Source of the DNA: an uncultured Bacteroidia bacterium
GTDB taxonomy: Bacteria; Bacteroidota; Bacteroidia; Bacteroidales; UBA932
Direction of reading: 5' to 3'
Assembly: GCA_902779765.1 (NCBI GenBank)
Contig: CACZCQ010000011.1
Location: forward strand, 1 to 60,228
Length of the DNA stretch: 60,228 bases
Within the stretch, counting starts at the first letter, position 1. Each line of letters opens with the position of its first letter. Under the pieces are notes generated by a model. That model saw nothing but the letters and a program-made list of their open reading frames with translations. It was not told the origin of the DNA and made no database searches. Positions 1-8,940 of the stretch are shown here, in pieces. Both the position numbers and the translations under genes were made by a program.

Positions 1-561
1 GTCCATGATCACGAGAGGAGTGTTACCTCCGGAGAGGGAAGTGGTACCACGGAGACGGATGGTCGGGTTGTCCTGGACGTTGCCACCGTTGGAGGAGATA
101 ACGAGTCCGGGAACCTTACCGCGGATAGCGTCGACGGCAGTCGACACATAACCGGTGTTCATGTTCTCCTCGGTGATGCGCTCGACTGCACCGGTGATGG
201 TGCGCTTGTTACCGACAGCATAACCGACGACCACGGTTTCGTCCAGCGAGGTGGATTCCTCGACGAGGACGACATCAATAACCCTCTGGTTACCAATCGC
301 GAACTCCTGAGTCTCATAACCGATGCATGAGACCACGAGGGTCGGATTTGTCTGGGAGTAGTTGAAAGAGTACTTACCATCGATCCCCGTAGAGGTTCCG
401 ACGGTAGTTCCTTTGATCATGACGGTCACGCCCGGGATGGGAGCGCCGTCCTCACCTTTTACGGTTCCGCTGATGTTCTTCTGCTGCGCGAATGCGGCAA
501 CGCTGATAAGCATTGCAGCCACGCTGAAAAGCATCGCTTTTAGCGAAAAAGAGTTGGTCAT
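1..561 (-). CDS. susC: SusC/RagA-type TonB-linked outer membrane protein, N-terminal part only
   Basis: The minus-strand frame is open from the ATG at 561 to the window edge, giving the first 187 residues of a protein that is normally about 1000. Residues 1-25 are a signal peptide ending in AFAQ. Residues 28-105 form a carboxypeptidase-regulatory-like beta sandwich (ISGTVKGEDGAPIPGVTV). The TonB-box/plug junction of SusC proteins follows (LDETVVVGY), then the plug (RGKVPGLVI, IRLRGTTSL). In the family, SusC is the outer membrane barrel that imports glycans or peptides with a SusD lid lipoprotein; susD would lie to the left, outside the window. The substrate cannot be read from this part. A perfect 14-base palindrome lies about 70 bases upstream. 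Confidence 0.93.
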   Translation of the reverse strand, partial: MTNSFSLKAMLFSVAAMLISVAAFAQQKNISGTVKGEDGAPIPGVTVMIKGTTVGTSTGIDGKYSFNYSQTNPTLVVSCIGYETQEFAIGNQRVIDVVLVEESTSLDETVVVGYAVGNKRTITGAVERITEENMNTGYVSTAVDAIRGKVPGLVISSNGGNVQDNPTIRLRGTTSLSGGNTPLVIMD

Positions 562-630
562 AATAGAATGATTAATAGTGAAAATGACAGTATAAGTTGT
601 GTCCTATTTTTTTAGTTGGTTCAATTAATC

Positions 631-644
631 GTGTAAATTTACAC
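631..644. promoter_or_regulatory. Perfect 14-bp palindrome between susC and trmH-like gene
   Basis: GTGTAAATTTACAC is a perfect palindrome in the AT-rich 187-base divergent intergenic region. It lies 70 bases before the susC start and about 105 before the methyltransferase start. A dimeric regulator of susC is the simplest reading, but the regulator is not identifiable here. Confidence 0.45.
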
Positions 645-713
645 ATAATTTTACTAACACCACTCATTTTTATAAAAAATAATCCCTTTTTACATTATAA
701 ATAAGCTTTTTGT

Positions 714-721
714 TATATTTG
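714..721 (+). promoter_or_regulatory. -7 promoter box TATATTTG upstream of the methyltransferase
   Basis: This matches the Bacteroidota primary-sigma -7 consensus TAnnTTTG, 27 bases before the ATG at 749. No clear TTTG element is seen at -33, so the call rests on the -7 box alone. Confidence 0.5.
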
Positions 722-748
722 TTATTCAGTGAATAATCGTTTCTTTTG

Positions 749-1315
749 ATGGATAGGAGGAAACTACTCAATCTTGAACTGTCCAGAGTCAATCCGGAAG
801 AGTACCGGAATCTCCCGGAAACCGGAGTAGCCGTCATTTTGGATAATGTCCGCAGCGCCCACAATGTCGGATCGGCGTTCAGGAGTTGTGATTCCTTCAA
901 GGTGGATAAACTGTGGTTATGCGGAATCTGCGCCGTTCCACCGTCCGCCGAGATCCGGAAGTCCGCAATTGGGGCGGAGGAAAGTGTGCCGTGGGAATAT
1001 TCAGAGAGCACTCTTGAGGTTGTCGGCAGACTCAAATCGGAAGGTTTCACGATTGTCAGCGTGGAACAGACGGTCGGCTCTGTCAGCCTTGAAGCTTTCA
1101 AGCCGGATTGCTGGAATCCCGAAACCGGGGCCGGAAAGAAATATGCATTCATATTCGGGAACGAAGTCGACGGGGTCAGCCAGGATGTCGTGGATGCTTC
1201 GGAGTTCTCTTTGGAGATTCCGCAGTTCGGGACAAAACATTCCCTGAATGTATCGGTGTCCGTCGGGGTGGTCCTGTGGCGTTTTACAGAGATTCGCCTT
1301 GCCAGTAGAGTATAA
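749..1315 (+). CDS. TrmH/SpoU-family RNA 2'-O-methyltransferase
   Basis: A 188-residue SPOUT methyltransferase. The N-terminal motif VILDNVRSAHNVGSAFRSC is motif 1 of the SpoU family. FIFGNEVDGVSQ is motif 2, and IPQFGTKHSLNVSVSVGVVLWRF covers motif 3 of the trefoil-knot S-adenosylmethionine site. The family methylates the ribose 2'-OH of tRNA or rRNA; the target cannot be told from this sequence. I start at the ATG at 749 rather than the TTG one codon earlier. The length fits a catalytic domain with no extra RNA-binding domain. The MFS gene follows after 15 bases, so the two may be cotranscribed without sharing a function. Confidence 0.9.
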   Translation: MDRRKLLNLELSRVNPEEYRNLPETGVAVILDNVRSAHNVGSAFRSCDSFKVDKLWLCGICAVPPSAEIRKSAIGAEESVPWEYSESTLEVVGRLKSEGFTIVSVEQTVGSVSLEAFKPDCWNPETGAGKKYAFIFGNEVDGVSQDVVDASEFSLEIPQFGTKHSLNVSVSVGVVLWRFTEIRLASRV

Positions 1316-1330
1316 TAAACACATAAAATC

Positions 1331-2665
1331 ATGGGAATCAAACGAAAACTGTCTTTCTGGGATATGTGGAACCTGAGTTTCGGGTTCTTCGGCGTGCAGA
1401 TTGCCTACGCCCTCCAGAGCGCCAACATCAGCAGGATATTCGCAACCCTGGGTGCGGATCCGCACCAGCTGAGTTTCTTCTGGATCCTGCCGCCTTTGAT
1501 GGGAATGATCGTCCAGCCTCTGATCGGTAAGTATTCTGACAGGACCTGGTGCAGGATGGGACGCAGGAAACCATACCTCCTGGTCGGAGCGCTCGTAGCC
1601 GTGCTCGTGATGGCCTTCCTGCCCAATGCCGGAAGCCTGAACTTCTCCACGAAGCTCCTCCTAGGCCTTAACGGGGCGATGTGGTTCGGCCTGTTCTCCC
1701 TGATCTTCCTCGACACGTCCATCAACGTGGCGATGCAGCCCTTCAAGATGATGGTCGGAGACATGGTGAACGAGGAGCAGAAGGCCCAGGCCTACTCCAT
1801 CCAGTCCTTGCTCTGCAATGCCGGAAGCCTGGTCGGCTACCTCTTCCCGATCTTCTTCACCTGGATAGGAATCGCCAACGTCGCCCCAAAGGGACAAATA
1901 CCACCGTCCGTGATCTGGAGTTTCTATTGCGGAGCCGCCATACTGATTGCGTGCGTGATGTACACTTTCCTGAAAGTCAAGGAGATGGACCCACAGGAAT
2001 ATGCGGAGTTTCATGGCGTCCCTGCGACAGGCTCGGGGAACGAGAACAAGGAAGGCTTGTTCAAACTCCTCTTCCATGCACCGAAGACTTTCTGGACCGT
2101 CGGACTCGTCCAGTTCTTCTGCTGGGCCGCATTCATGTACATGTGGACATATTCGAACGGTACGATCGCGGCTAATTGCTGGAACGCCACCGACACCGCC
2201 TCCGAGGGCTATCAGGCCGCCGGCAACTGGGTCGGAGTCGTTTTCGCTGTCCAGGCCGTGGGTTCCATCCTTTGGGCTATCGTAATCCCGAAGTTCAAGT
2301 CCCTGAAACTAGCCTATGTCGTCAGTCTGCTGATAGGGGCCGTAGGTTTCATATCCGTCGCTTTCGTCCACAACCAGTACGTGCTCTTCCTCTCTTATTT
2401 CCTGATCGGTGCCGCCTGGGCCGCAATGCTTGCCCTTCCGTTCACCCTGCTTACCAACTCCCTTCACGGAGAGCATATGGGAAGCTATCTGGGCCTGTTC
2501 AACTGCACCATCTGCCTGCCCCAGATCATAGCCGCCGCCCTCGGTGGAGTGATTCTCAAGCTCTGCGGTGGAGTTCAGGCGAACATGATGGTAATAGCTG
2601 GTGTCCTCCTGGTCCTTGGAGCAATAAGCGTCCGTTTTGTGGAGGAGAAGAAGGCTGGTGCATGA
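1331..2665 (+). CDS. MFS sugar transporter of the GPH/SLC45-like type
   Basis: A 444-residue inner membrane protein with about twelve hydrophobic segments. The N terminus SFWDMWNLSFGFFGVQIAY and the loop KYSDRTWCRMGRRKPY between helices 2 and 3 match the maltose/sucrose-type (glycoside-pentoside-hexuronide, SLC45-like) transporters found beside starch genes in Bacteroidota. The gene lies 8 bases before the double amylase, so the likely job is uptake of maltose or short maltodextrins released by that enzyme. Substrate is inferred from context. An acidic and glycine-rich cytoplasmic loop separates the two six-helix halves (around residues 225-240). Confidence 0.88.
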   Translation: MGIKRKLSFWDMWNLSFGFFGVQIAYALQSANISRIFATLGADPHQLSFFWILPPLMGMIVQPLIGKYSDRTWCRMGRRKPYLLVGALVAVLVMAFLPNAGSLNFSTKLLLGLNGAMWFGLFSLIFLDTSINVAMQPFKMMVGDMVNEEQKAQAYSIQSLLCNAGSLVGYLFPIFFTWIGIANVAPKGQIPPSVIWSFYCGAAILIACVMYTFLKVKEMDPQEYAEFHGVPATGSGNENKEGLFKLLFHAPKTFWTVGLVQFFCWAAFMYMWTYSNGTIAANCWNATDTASEGYQAAGNWVGVVFAVQAVGSILWAIVIPKFKSLKLAYVVSLLIGAVGFISVAFVHNQYVLFLSYFLIGAAWAAMLALPFTLLTNSLHGEHMGSYLGLFNCTICLPQIIAAALGGVILKLCGGVQANMMVIAGVLLVLGAISVRFVEEKKAGA

Positions 2666-2673
2666 AATAACCC

Positions 2674-5600
2674 ATGATCATGAAAAGAATACTGCTCCTT
2701 CTGAGCATCATCGCCGTCGCAGCCGCCTGCTCTGAAAAGGGTGGGAAGGATCCTGCCGTGTCCGCAGACTGGACTGAAAACGCCGTTATTTATGAACTGA
2801 ACGTACGTCAGGCCACAGCTGAGGGAACCTTCGCTGCCGCTGAGGCCAAACTGCCGGAACTCAAGGAGTTGGACATCGATGTAGTTTGGATCATGCCGCT
2901 CTATCCCATCGGGGTTGAAGGCCGGAAGGGAACCCTGGGTTCCTATTATGCCATCAAGGACTACTGTGACGTGAATCCCGAATTCGGTACTCTCGCCGAC
3001 TTCGACAGCTTCCTCGGCAAGGCTCACGACCTGGGACTCAAGGTCATCATAGACTGGGTGGCCAACCATACTTCTCCAGACCATCCGTGGGTGACGGAAA
3101 AGGATCCGTCCTGGTATGTACGCGACGCCGAGGGAAAGACTGTCGTCGAATACGACTGGACGGATATCGCCAAACTCGATTACGCTAACAAGGACATGCG
3201 TGCCGCGATGGAAGGTTGCATGCGCTTCTGGCTCGACCGCGGTATAGACGGTTTCCGTTGCGACGTGGCTTCGCAGGTCCCCCAGGATTTCTGGGCGGAC
3301 GTGTTCACTAAATTCCGTAATGAATATCCCCGCAGGCTCTTCTTCCTCGCTGAAGGGGAGGAGACCTGGCTCAATGATGCAGGTTTCGACTGCACCTATG
3401 CCTGGAGGCTGCACCATCTTTTGAACGACATCGCCCAGGGCAAGGCGGATACCGACAGCCTGCTCAGCTACATCAATTGGAATGAGGAGGGATATGGCAC
3501 TTCGCACCGCCTGACTTTCACATCCAACCACGACGAGAACTCCTGGAACGGGACCGAGTTCGAGAGGATGGGCGATGCATGGAAGGCAATGGCGGTCCTT
3601 TGCTGGACTCTGCCCGGCAGCCAGCCTCTCATCTATACCGGGCAGGAGGTAGGTTACGACCATCGGTTTGAGTTCTTCGAGAAGGATCCGATGCCGGACT
3701 GGCATCATAATGCGGCTACCGATTTCTATACATATCTCAATGCCCTGAAACACGCGCACCCTGCCCTGGAAAGCGGCAATCCTTCTTTCGAGATCGTTTC
3801 CAGCACTGACTCGAGCCTTTGTTTCAAGAGGACTGCCGGGAACGATGTGGTCACCGTGAACGTGCTGCTGAAGGCTCCTTGGACCTGGTCCGTAGACACT
3901 CCTGGATCGAGGGTGTCGAAGGTCGAGCCCCCGTGCTGGTGGACCGGGATGAAAACCGATCTCCAGCTCATGATATATGGGGAAGACATTTCTTCCTGGG
4001 ATGTCTCCATCGATGGGACCGGATTGTCAGTAGCCGGCATCCACAAGGCCGACAGTCCCAATTATCTCTTCGTGGACGTGAAGGTGGGACCCGGCGCCAA
4101 GCCCGGCACCTACGATCTCGTATTCAGTAAAGGTTCCGATTCTTTCCGTCGTCCATATGAGATCCTGGCCCGTGAGGAAGGTTCGGCGGCAAGGAAGAGC
4201 TTTACCACCTCCGACTTCATCTACCTGATAAATCCTGACCGTTTCGCCAATGCCGATCCCGGCAACGACAACACCGACGATACCTTCGAAACCGCTGACC
4301 GCAGCCGTCCTTTCGGGCGTCACGGTGGGGACCTCCAGGGAATAATCGACCATCTTGACTATATAGCCGACCTCGGTGCGACAGCGATCTGGTGCACGCC
4401 TCTCCTTATGGACAACCAGCACCACGAATCATACCACGGCTACGCCTGCGGCGACTACTACCGCATCGACCCCCGTTTCGGCAGCAATGCCCAGTACAAG
4501 GAATATGTTGCCAAGGCACACGAGAAAGGCCTCAAGGTCATAATGGACATCGTCACCAACCACTGCGGCACCGACCACTGGTGGATGAAGGACCTGCCGT
4601 TCAATGACTGGATCCATCAGTTCCCTGAATATACGAACACCAATTACATATTCCCGTCTGCGATGGATCCGAACGCATCGGATTACGATTCGAACCTTCT
4701 GGTCAGCGGATGGTTCGTGCCTTCTATGCCGGACATGAACCTCGATAATCCTTTTATGCTCAAGTATTTCCAGCAGTGGGCAATCTGGTGGACCGAGTAT
4801 TCCGGCCAGGATGGCCTGCGCGTGGACACCTATCCTTACAACGAGAAGGTTCCGATGAGTAAATGGTGCGAGGCCGTGCTTAACGAATATCCGGACCTGA
4901 ACATAGTGGGCGAGTGCTGGGATTCCAATTTCGACCAGCTGGCCTACTGGCAGGGTGGCAACGCCAACGGTGGCGGTTTTGATTCCCACCTGCCTTCCAT
5001 CATGGACTTCCCGCTCCAGGAGGCCATCAACGCCGCCCTTTCAGAGAGCAATCCGGGATGGGGCCAGGGAATGTACAGGGTGTACAATGCGATTGCCCAC
5101 GACGCCACCTATCACGACCTGTCCAGGATGATGATCTTCCTGTCAAACCACGACCACTACCGTATCGCGGACTCGTGGCATCAGGACCCTGACAAGATGA
5201 AGATTGCATACTCCCTGCTGGCTACCGTCCGCGGAATCCCTCAGCTGTTCTACGGCGACGAGATGATGTTTGCAACCGGTAAGGGCTACAAGAGTGACGG
5301 TGAACTCAGGATGGACTTCCCGGGAGGCTGGGAAGGTGATGCTACCAACCTTTTCACCGAAGAGGGACGTACCGGAGTGGAGGCTGAGCTTCACGACTAC
5401 GTCAAGACCCTGTTTCAGTGGCGCAAGGGTAAGGACGTGATCCACGACGGACGCACCAAGCATTTCATGACAAGGGACAATACCTACGCTTTCTTCCGTT
5501 ACAACGACACGGACAAGGTGTTCGTGTACGTCAACAATTCTCCGGAAGAGAAGACGATTCCCTGGTCACACTATGCAGAGATCGCTTCGGGGCTTGGTGA

Positions 5601-5688
5601 AGGCGTCAATGTCGTGACCGGAGAGAAGGTCACCATAACCGACTCCACCGTCGTCCCCGCCAGCACCGCGCTGGTCGTAGAATACTGA
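2674..5688 (+). CDS. Lipoprotein with two GH13 alpha-amylase modules (amylase + SusA-like cyclomaltodextrinase)
   Basis: A 1004-residue protein. A lipoprotein signal with its cysteine at residue 19 anchors it to a membrane facing the periplasm or outside. The first GH13 barrel spans about residues 35-400, with nucleophile D197 (GFRCD), acid/base E227 (LAEGEE) and D287 (SNHDEN). A beta-sandwich near residues 410-500 resembles the N-terminal domain of cyclomaltodextrinase/neopullulanase (SusA). The second barrel then starts (FIYLINPDRFANADPGND) with D718 (GLRVD), E747 (IVGEC) and D827 (SNHDHYR). All six catalytic carboxylates are present, so both modules should hydrolyse alpha-1,4-glucans. Two catalytic GH13 domains in one chain is unusual; these enzymes are normally separate. 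The start could equally be the ATG at 2680. Confidence 0.92.
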   Translation: MIMKRILLLLSIIAVAAACSEKGGKDPAVSADWTENAVIYELNVRQATAEGTFAAAEAKLPELKELDIDVVWIMPLYPIGVEGRKGTLGSYYAIKDYCDVNPEFGTLADFDSFLGKAHDLGLKVIIDWVANHTSPDHPWVTEKDPSWYVRDAEGKTVVEYDWTDIAKLDYANKDMRAAMEGCMRFWLDRGIDGFRCDVASQVPQDFWADVFTKFRNEYPRRLFFLAEGEETWLNDAGFDCTYAWRLHHLLNDIAQGKADTDSLLSYINWNEEGYGTSHRLTFTSNHDENSWNGTEFERMGDAWKAMAVLCWTLPGSQPLIYTGQEVGYDHRFEFFEKDPMPDWHHNAATDFYTYLNALKHAHPALESGNPSFEIVSSTDSSLCFKRTAGNDVVTVNVLLKAPWTWSVDTPGSRVSKVEPPCWWTGMKTDLQLMIYGEDISSWDVSIDGTGLSVAGIHKADSPNYLFVDVKVGPGAKPGTYDLVFSKGSDSFRRPYEILAREEGSAARKSFTTSDFIYLINPDRFANADPGNDNTDDTFETADRSRPFGRHGGDLQGIIDHLDYIADLGATAIWCTPLLMDNQHHESYHGYACGDYYRIDPRFGSNAQYKEYVAKAHEKGLKVIMDIVTNHCGTDHWWMKDLPFNDWIHQFPEYTNTNYIFPSAMDPNASDYDSNLLVSGWFVPSMPDMNLDNPFMLKYFQQWAIWWTEYSGQDGLRVDTYPYNEKVPMSKWCEAVLNEYPDLNIVGECWDSNFDQLAYWQGGNANGGGFDSHLPSIMDFPLQEAINAALSESNPGWGQGMYRVYNAIAHDATYHDLSRMMIFLSNHDHYRIADSWHQDPDKMKIAYSLLATVRGIPQLFYGDEMMFATGKGYKSDGELRMDFPGGWEGDATNLFTEEGRTGVEAELHDYVKTLFQWRKGKDVIHDGRTKHFMTRDNTYAFFRYNDTDKVFVYVNNSPEEKTIPWSHYAEIASGLGEGVNVVTGEKVTITDSTVVPASTALVVEY

Positions 5689-5696
5689 TCGGAATA

Positions 5697-6680
5697 TTAC
5701 TTTGTACGGCCGATCAGTTTGTCGGCGAAGTGATGGAGCACCTCGAAACGGGCTCCATCACATGATTTATAGGCTGCCTCGAGTGCCTTGGCGTTGAGCC
5801 GGAGTATGGCCACCTGGGCATCCTTTCCGACTCCCAGTTCCTGATACAGGCCCCTGACACGGTTGATCTTGGCCTCCTTCTGCTCTGGAGTCCCGACGGG
5901 CATAGCCATGGCTTCCTTCAGGTCTCTGGCAGCACCGCCTTCCGCCTTCTCGAAAGCCTTGACAGTGAGCCAGCTCTTCTTGGAATTGACTATGTCTCCG
6001 CCTATCGGCTTTCCGAATACCTTCTCGTCGCCGAACACGTCCAGGAAATCGTCGGCGACCTGGAAGGCGAGTCCCAGGTTGTAGCCATAATCATAGAGGT
6101 TTTCGCAGTCTTCCTTCGAAGCGCCTCCTATCAGTGCTCCCATCTTGGCAGCGCAGGCTATCAGGACACCTGTCTTAAGGCCGATCATGTCCATATATTC
6201 ATCCATTTGGACGGTATCCCTGCCTTCGAATTCCATGTCGTACTGCTGGCCCTCGCAGACCTGTGCCGCAGTCTTCGAGAACAGGGCAAGGACCTCGTCC
6301 AGGCATTCGTGCGGGGCCCTGGCCACGCGTGCGTAACTGTCTATGCACATCACGTCTCCGGATAGGATGGCAGTGTCTGGACTCCACTTCTTCCAGACGG
6401 TGTCCACGCCCCGGCGCAGGGGGGAACGGTCCATGATGTCGTCGTGGATGAGCGTGAAGCTGTGGAAGACTTCCAGTCCTGCGGCCGGTTCCAGGATCTC
6501 AGGACAGAAAGCGTCCTGGTACAATGAATATGTCGTCAGGCAGAGCCTTGGCCTGAGCCTCTTCCCGCCGATGGCGATCATGTACCTGAGCGGATCGTAA
6601 AGCCCTGAAGGCTCACTGGTGAATTCTATCCCGTTGAAAAGCGCCTTGACGGCGGAATCGATAATATCCTGACGAATCAT
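5697..6680 (-). CDS. Trans-polyprenyl diphosphate synthase (FPP/GGPP synthase type)
   Basis: A 327-residue all-helical isoprenyl diphosphate synthase. It has both aspartate-rich motifs: LIHDDIMD (DDxxD, first) and FQVADDFLD (second), plus GGKRLRPRL for binding isopentenyl diphosphate. The enzyme condenses isopentenyl diphosphate with an allylic diphosphate in the cytoplasm, feeding quinone, undecaprenyl or carotenoid pathways. Product chain length cannot be fixed from sequence alone, but the phenylalanine and histidine before the first motif (VFHSFTL) suggest a short-chain (C15-C20) product. It converges on the amylase gene with 8 bases between the stops. Confidence 0.9.
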   Translation of the reverse strand: MIRQDIIDSAVKALFNGIEFTSEPSGLYDPLRYMIAIGGKRLRPRLCLTTYSLYQDAFCPEILEPAAGLEVFHSFTLIHDDIMDRSPLRRGVDTVWKKWSPDTAILSGDVMCIDSYARVARAPHECLDEVLALFSKTAAQVCEGQQYDMEFEGRDTVQMDEYMDMIGLKTGVLIACAAKMGALIGGASKEDCENLYDYGYNLGLAFQVADDFLDVFGDEKVFGKPIGGDIVNSKKSWLTVKAFEKAEGGAARDLKEAMAMPVGTPEQKEAKINRVRGLYQELGVGKDAQVAILRLNAKALEAAYKSCDGARFEVLHHFADKLIGRTK

Positions 6681-6730
6681 GATGGTGTCGGTGGTTGTCC
6701 TTATTTTCCGTAAAGTTAGTGATTTTTATG

Positions 6731-6738
6731 TAAATTTG
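6731..6738 (+). promoter_or_regulatory. -7 box TAAATTTG directly before rsgA
   Basis: TAAATTTG ends 7 bases before the rsgA ATG at 6746. The transcription start normally lies 5-8 bases beyond this box, so the rsgA mRNA is predicted to be leaderless or nearly so. Confidence 0.6.
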
Positions 6739-6745
6739 CCTCCTG

Positions 6746-7699
6746 ATGGAAGGCAAGGCAACGGTCGTCAAGAATGCGGGGAGCCATTTCATGCTCTCCA
6801 GGCTCCCGGAGTGGGCGCCTTTTCCCGCCGTGCTCAAAGGCAAGGTCCGGCTTACCGGCAGCGATGCCACCAATCCAGTAGCCGTCGGGGATTTGGTTTC
6901 GTACGAATATTCAGAAACCCCGTCCCTGACGCATCCTGCCAGTATCGTCGAAGTGCTGGACAGGAAGAACTACCTCATAAGGCGTTCCACGAACCTTTCC
7001 CGCCAGTCACACGTAATCGCCGCCAATCTGGACAGGGCGTTCATAGTAGTGACCCTTTTTTTCCCCGAGATCAAGCTGCCGTTCCTGGACAGGATACTGC
7101 TGACCTGCGAGGTCTATGGCATCCCTGCCACCATCGTCCTGAACAAGGTGGATATATTCAGGAGCGAGTTCCCGGAAGAGCTTTCCGACTTCCATAGGAT
7201 ATACGAGAGCGCAGGATATCCTGTCATTGAGACTTCCGCCCTCACGGGGGAGGGAATCGATGTCCTCAGAAGTGCCGTCGGTGGCCCAGATGATGGAAGG
7301 ATTTGTCTATTCACGGGAGAATCCGGAGTAGGGAAGTCATCCATTATCAAGGCTTTGGACCCTTCCCTCGATCCTAAGGTCGGAGACATCTCCATCGCAC
7401 ATCTTCAGGGAAAACACACCACTTCGCTTTATGAGATGTATCCCCTTTCCAGCGGAGGCTTCATCATAGACTCTCCCGGGTTGAGGGGTTTCGGCCTCGT
7501 GGACCTCAGGAAGGAAGAGATCGCCCTTTATTTCCCGGAGATGCTCAAGGCTTCCAGGGACTGCCGCTTCACTCCCTGCACCCATACCCACGAGCCGGGC
7601 TGTGCCGTCAAGGAGGCCGTGGAAGATGGAAGGATATCCCGCGAGCGCTATAATTCCTATCTGGGGATGCTCGAGGAAGACAAGAAATTCCGCGCCTGA
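6746..7699 (+). CDS. rsgA: Ribosome small-subunit-dependent GTPase A
   Basis: A 317-residue circularly permuted GTPase. The N-terminal OB fold covers residues 1-75. The GTPase motifs follow in permuted order: G4 NKVD at 133-136, G1 P-loop GESGVGKSS at 191-199, and G3 DSPG at 242-245. A C-terminal zinc finger uses C273, C278, H280 and C286. RsgA checks and releases assembly factors from the late 30S subunit in the cytoplasm. Length and motif order are normal. It diverges from the polyprenyl synthase gene and is probably expressed alone, from the box at 6731. Confidence 0.96.
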   Translation: MEGKATVVKNAGSHFMLSRLPEWAPFPAVLKGKVRLTGSDATNPVAVGDLVSYEYSETPSLTHPASIVEVLDRKNYLIRRSTNLSRQSHVIAANLDRAFIVVTLFFPEIKLPFLDRILLTCEVYGIPATIVLNKVDIFRSEFPEELSDFHRIYESAGYPVIETSALTGEGIDVLRSAVGGPDDGRICLFTGESGVGKSSIIKALDPSLDPKVGDISIAHLQGKHTTSLYEMYPLSSGGFIIDSPGLRGFGLVDLRKEEIALYFPEMLKASRDCRFTPCTHTHEPGCAVKEAVEDGRISRERYNSYLGMLEEDKKFRA

Positions 7700-7731
7700 T
7701 TTGCTTATTACTGTCCAAAAGCATATCTTTG
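7700..7731 (+). promoter_or_regulatory. Promoter of the marR-hdr operon
   Basis: TTTG at 7700-7703, a 20-base spacer, and TATCTTTG at 7724-7731 form a full match to the Bacteroidota primary promoter. Transcription should start near 7738, giving a leader of about 25 bases before marR. Confidence 0.8.
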
Positions 7732-7762
7732 CATCCAATAGTAAAAGGTATTACAATAAAAC

Positions 7763-8248
7763 ATGGTACTAGAAAAACAGGTATTCCTGTTCCTTAACAT
7801 CGTGCATAACAGCATGAAGCAGAGGATTAACGAAACCTTCCGCAACAAGGGCTTCCAGCTTTCTCCGGAGCAGTTCCTGGTGATGGACACTCTCTGGGAT
7901 GAGGGCGTCCTTACCCAGCAGCAGATCGCTGACATCACCATGAGGGACAAGAATTCGATAGTCAAGTTAATCGACGGACTTGAGAACCGCAAACTGGTCA
8001 AAAGGGTTTCCAATCCGAATGACCGCCGGCAGAACCTCATCAAGGTGACACCCCATTCCCTCAAGATCAGGGATGAGATAGAGGCTCTTGCCTATGAGGC
8101 GGTGAGAGGGATCCTTCAGGATATCCCGCAAGAAGACCTCAATGTCATTGTCAATGTGTTCGCCAGGATGGAAAGCAATATGGATCCATCCTCCGACCTG
8201 GAGGCGCTGGCGGAAAAATATCCTACTAAAAAGAATTGCAATGGGTAA
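7763..8248 (+). CDS. MarR-family transcriptional regulator of the hdr-like operon
   Basis: A 161-residue winged-helix protein. The central wHTH reads LTQQQIADITMRDKNSIVKLIDGL, with the wing VSNPNDRRQNLIKVT that marks the MarR family. Helices at both ends would form the dimer. MarR proteins usually repress their own operon and respond to small aromatic or oxidising ligands. It is the first gene after a canonical promoter and overlaps the next gene (HdrC-like) by 8 bases, so it is cotranscribed and probably translationally coupled to it. The regulator therefore most likely senses a signal connected with this redox complex. The ligand is unknown. Confidence 0.93.
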   Translation: MVLEKQVFLFLNIVHNSMKQRINETFRNKGFQLSPEQFLVMDTLWDEGVLTQQQIADITMRDKNSIVKLIDGLENRKLVKRVSNPNDRRQNLIKVTPHSLKIRDEIEALAYEAVRGILQDIPQEDLNVIVNVFARMESNMDPSSDLEALAEKYPTKKNCNG

Positions 8249-8936
8249 ACTATATGACCTTCTGATGAAGGACTACCGCCTGAAGGAGGGGCTTAACGCA
8301 TGCATCAACTGCGGCACTTGTACTGCGATATGCCCTGCGGCGGAATTCTATCGCTATGATCCGCGCAGGATCGTGGACATAGTCCAGAGCAAGGATGACG
8401 AGGAGATAGAAAAGCTCCTCAAGAGCGACACCATCTGGTACTGCGGTGAATGCATGAGCTGCGTGACAAGATGCCCCAGGAAGAATGCCGCCGGACTGAT
8501 AATTATGTCCCTCCGCAATCTCTCGATCGAACTTGGATATTTCATAGAGTCAGAAAAGGGCCGTCAGCAGTATCTGCTGACCAAGGACCTGTGCTCGAAT
8601 ATCCTGGATTACGGTTACTGCGTTTATCCCCGCCGTTTCGACTATGCCGGGCATCCAGAGGCCGGCAGGGTCTGGGAATGGGAAGAGAAGCATCTTGACG
8701 ACGTATTCGAGCGACTTGGAGGCAACCTTGACGGCAAGGGCCCCGGGGCAATGAGGCGAATACCCCAGGAGGACCTGGAACAGATCAGGAACATATTTGA
8801 CATCACCGGTGCAACCGAGAGGATGGAGAATGTCCGGAAGGCCGGGGAGAAGAAAGCCGCAGAACTGGGAATGACAGTGGAGGAGTTCTCGGAAATGGTT
8901 TATAAACAGAGCGATCCCAAACACTTGAACCATTAG
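8241..8936 (+). CDS. HdrC-like protein with two [4Fe-4S] clusters (first copy)
   Basis: A 231-residue cytoplasmic iron-sulfur protein. Cysteines C21, C24, C27, C31 (CINCGTCTAICP) and C68, C71, C74, C78 (CGECMSCVTRCPR) are the two ferredoxin-type cluster sites of the HdrC family. A C-terminal extension of about 120 residues has no cysteine pattern. I place the start at the ATG at 8241 inside the marR stop; a longer upstream frame runs through marR and is not credible. HdrC passes electrons between the flavoprotein and HdrB. The gene order C-B-A is the one expected for a heterodisulfide-reductase-like module. Confidence 0.9.
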   Translation: MGKLYDLLMKDYRLKEGLNACINCGTCTAICPAAEFYRYDPRRIVDIVQSKDDEEIEKLLKSDTIWYCGECMSCVTRCPRKNAAGLIIMSLRNLSIELGYFIESEKGRQQYLLTKDLCSNILDYGYCVYPRRFDYAGHPEAGRVWEWEEKHLDDVFERLGGNLDGKGPGAMRRIPQEDLEQIRNIFDITGATERMENVRKAGEKKAAELGMTVEEFSEMVYKQSDPKHLNH

Positions 8937-8940
8937 GATC

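Noticed and set aside
2575-3759. Minus-strand frame of 394 codons over the amylase gene
   Set aside because: Shadow of the first GH13 module; no plausible start context or motif.
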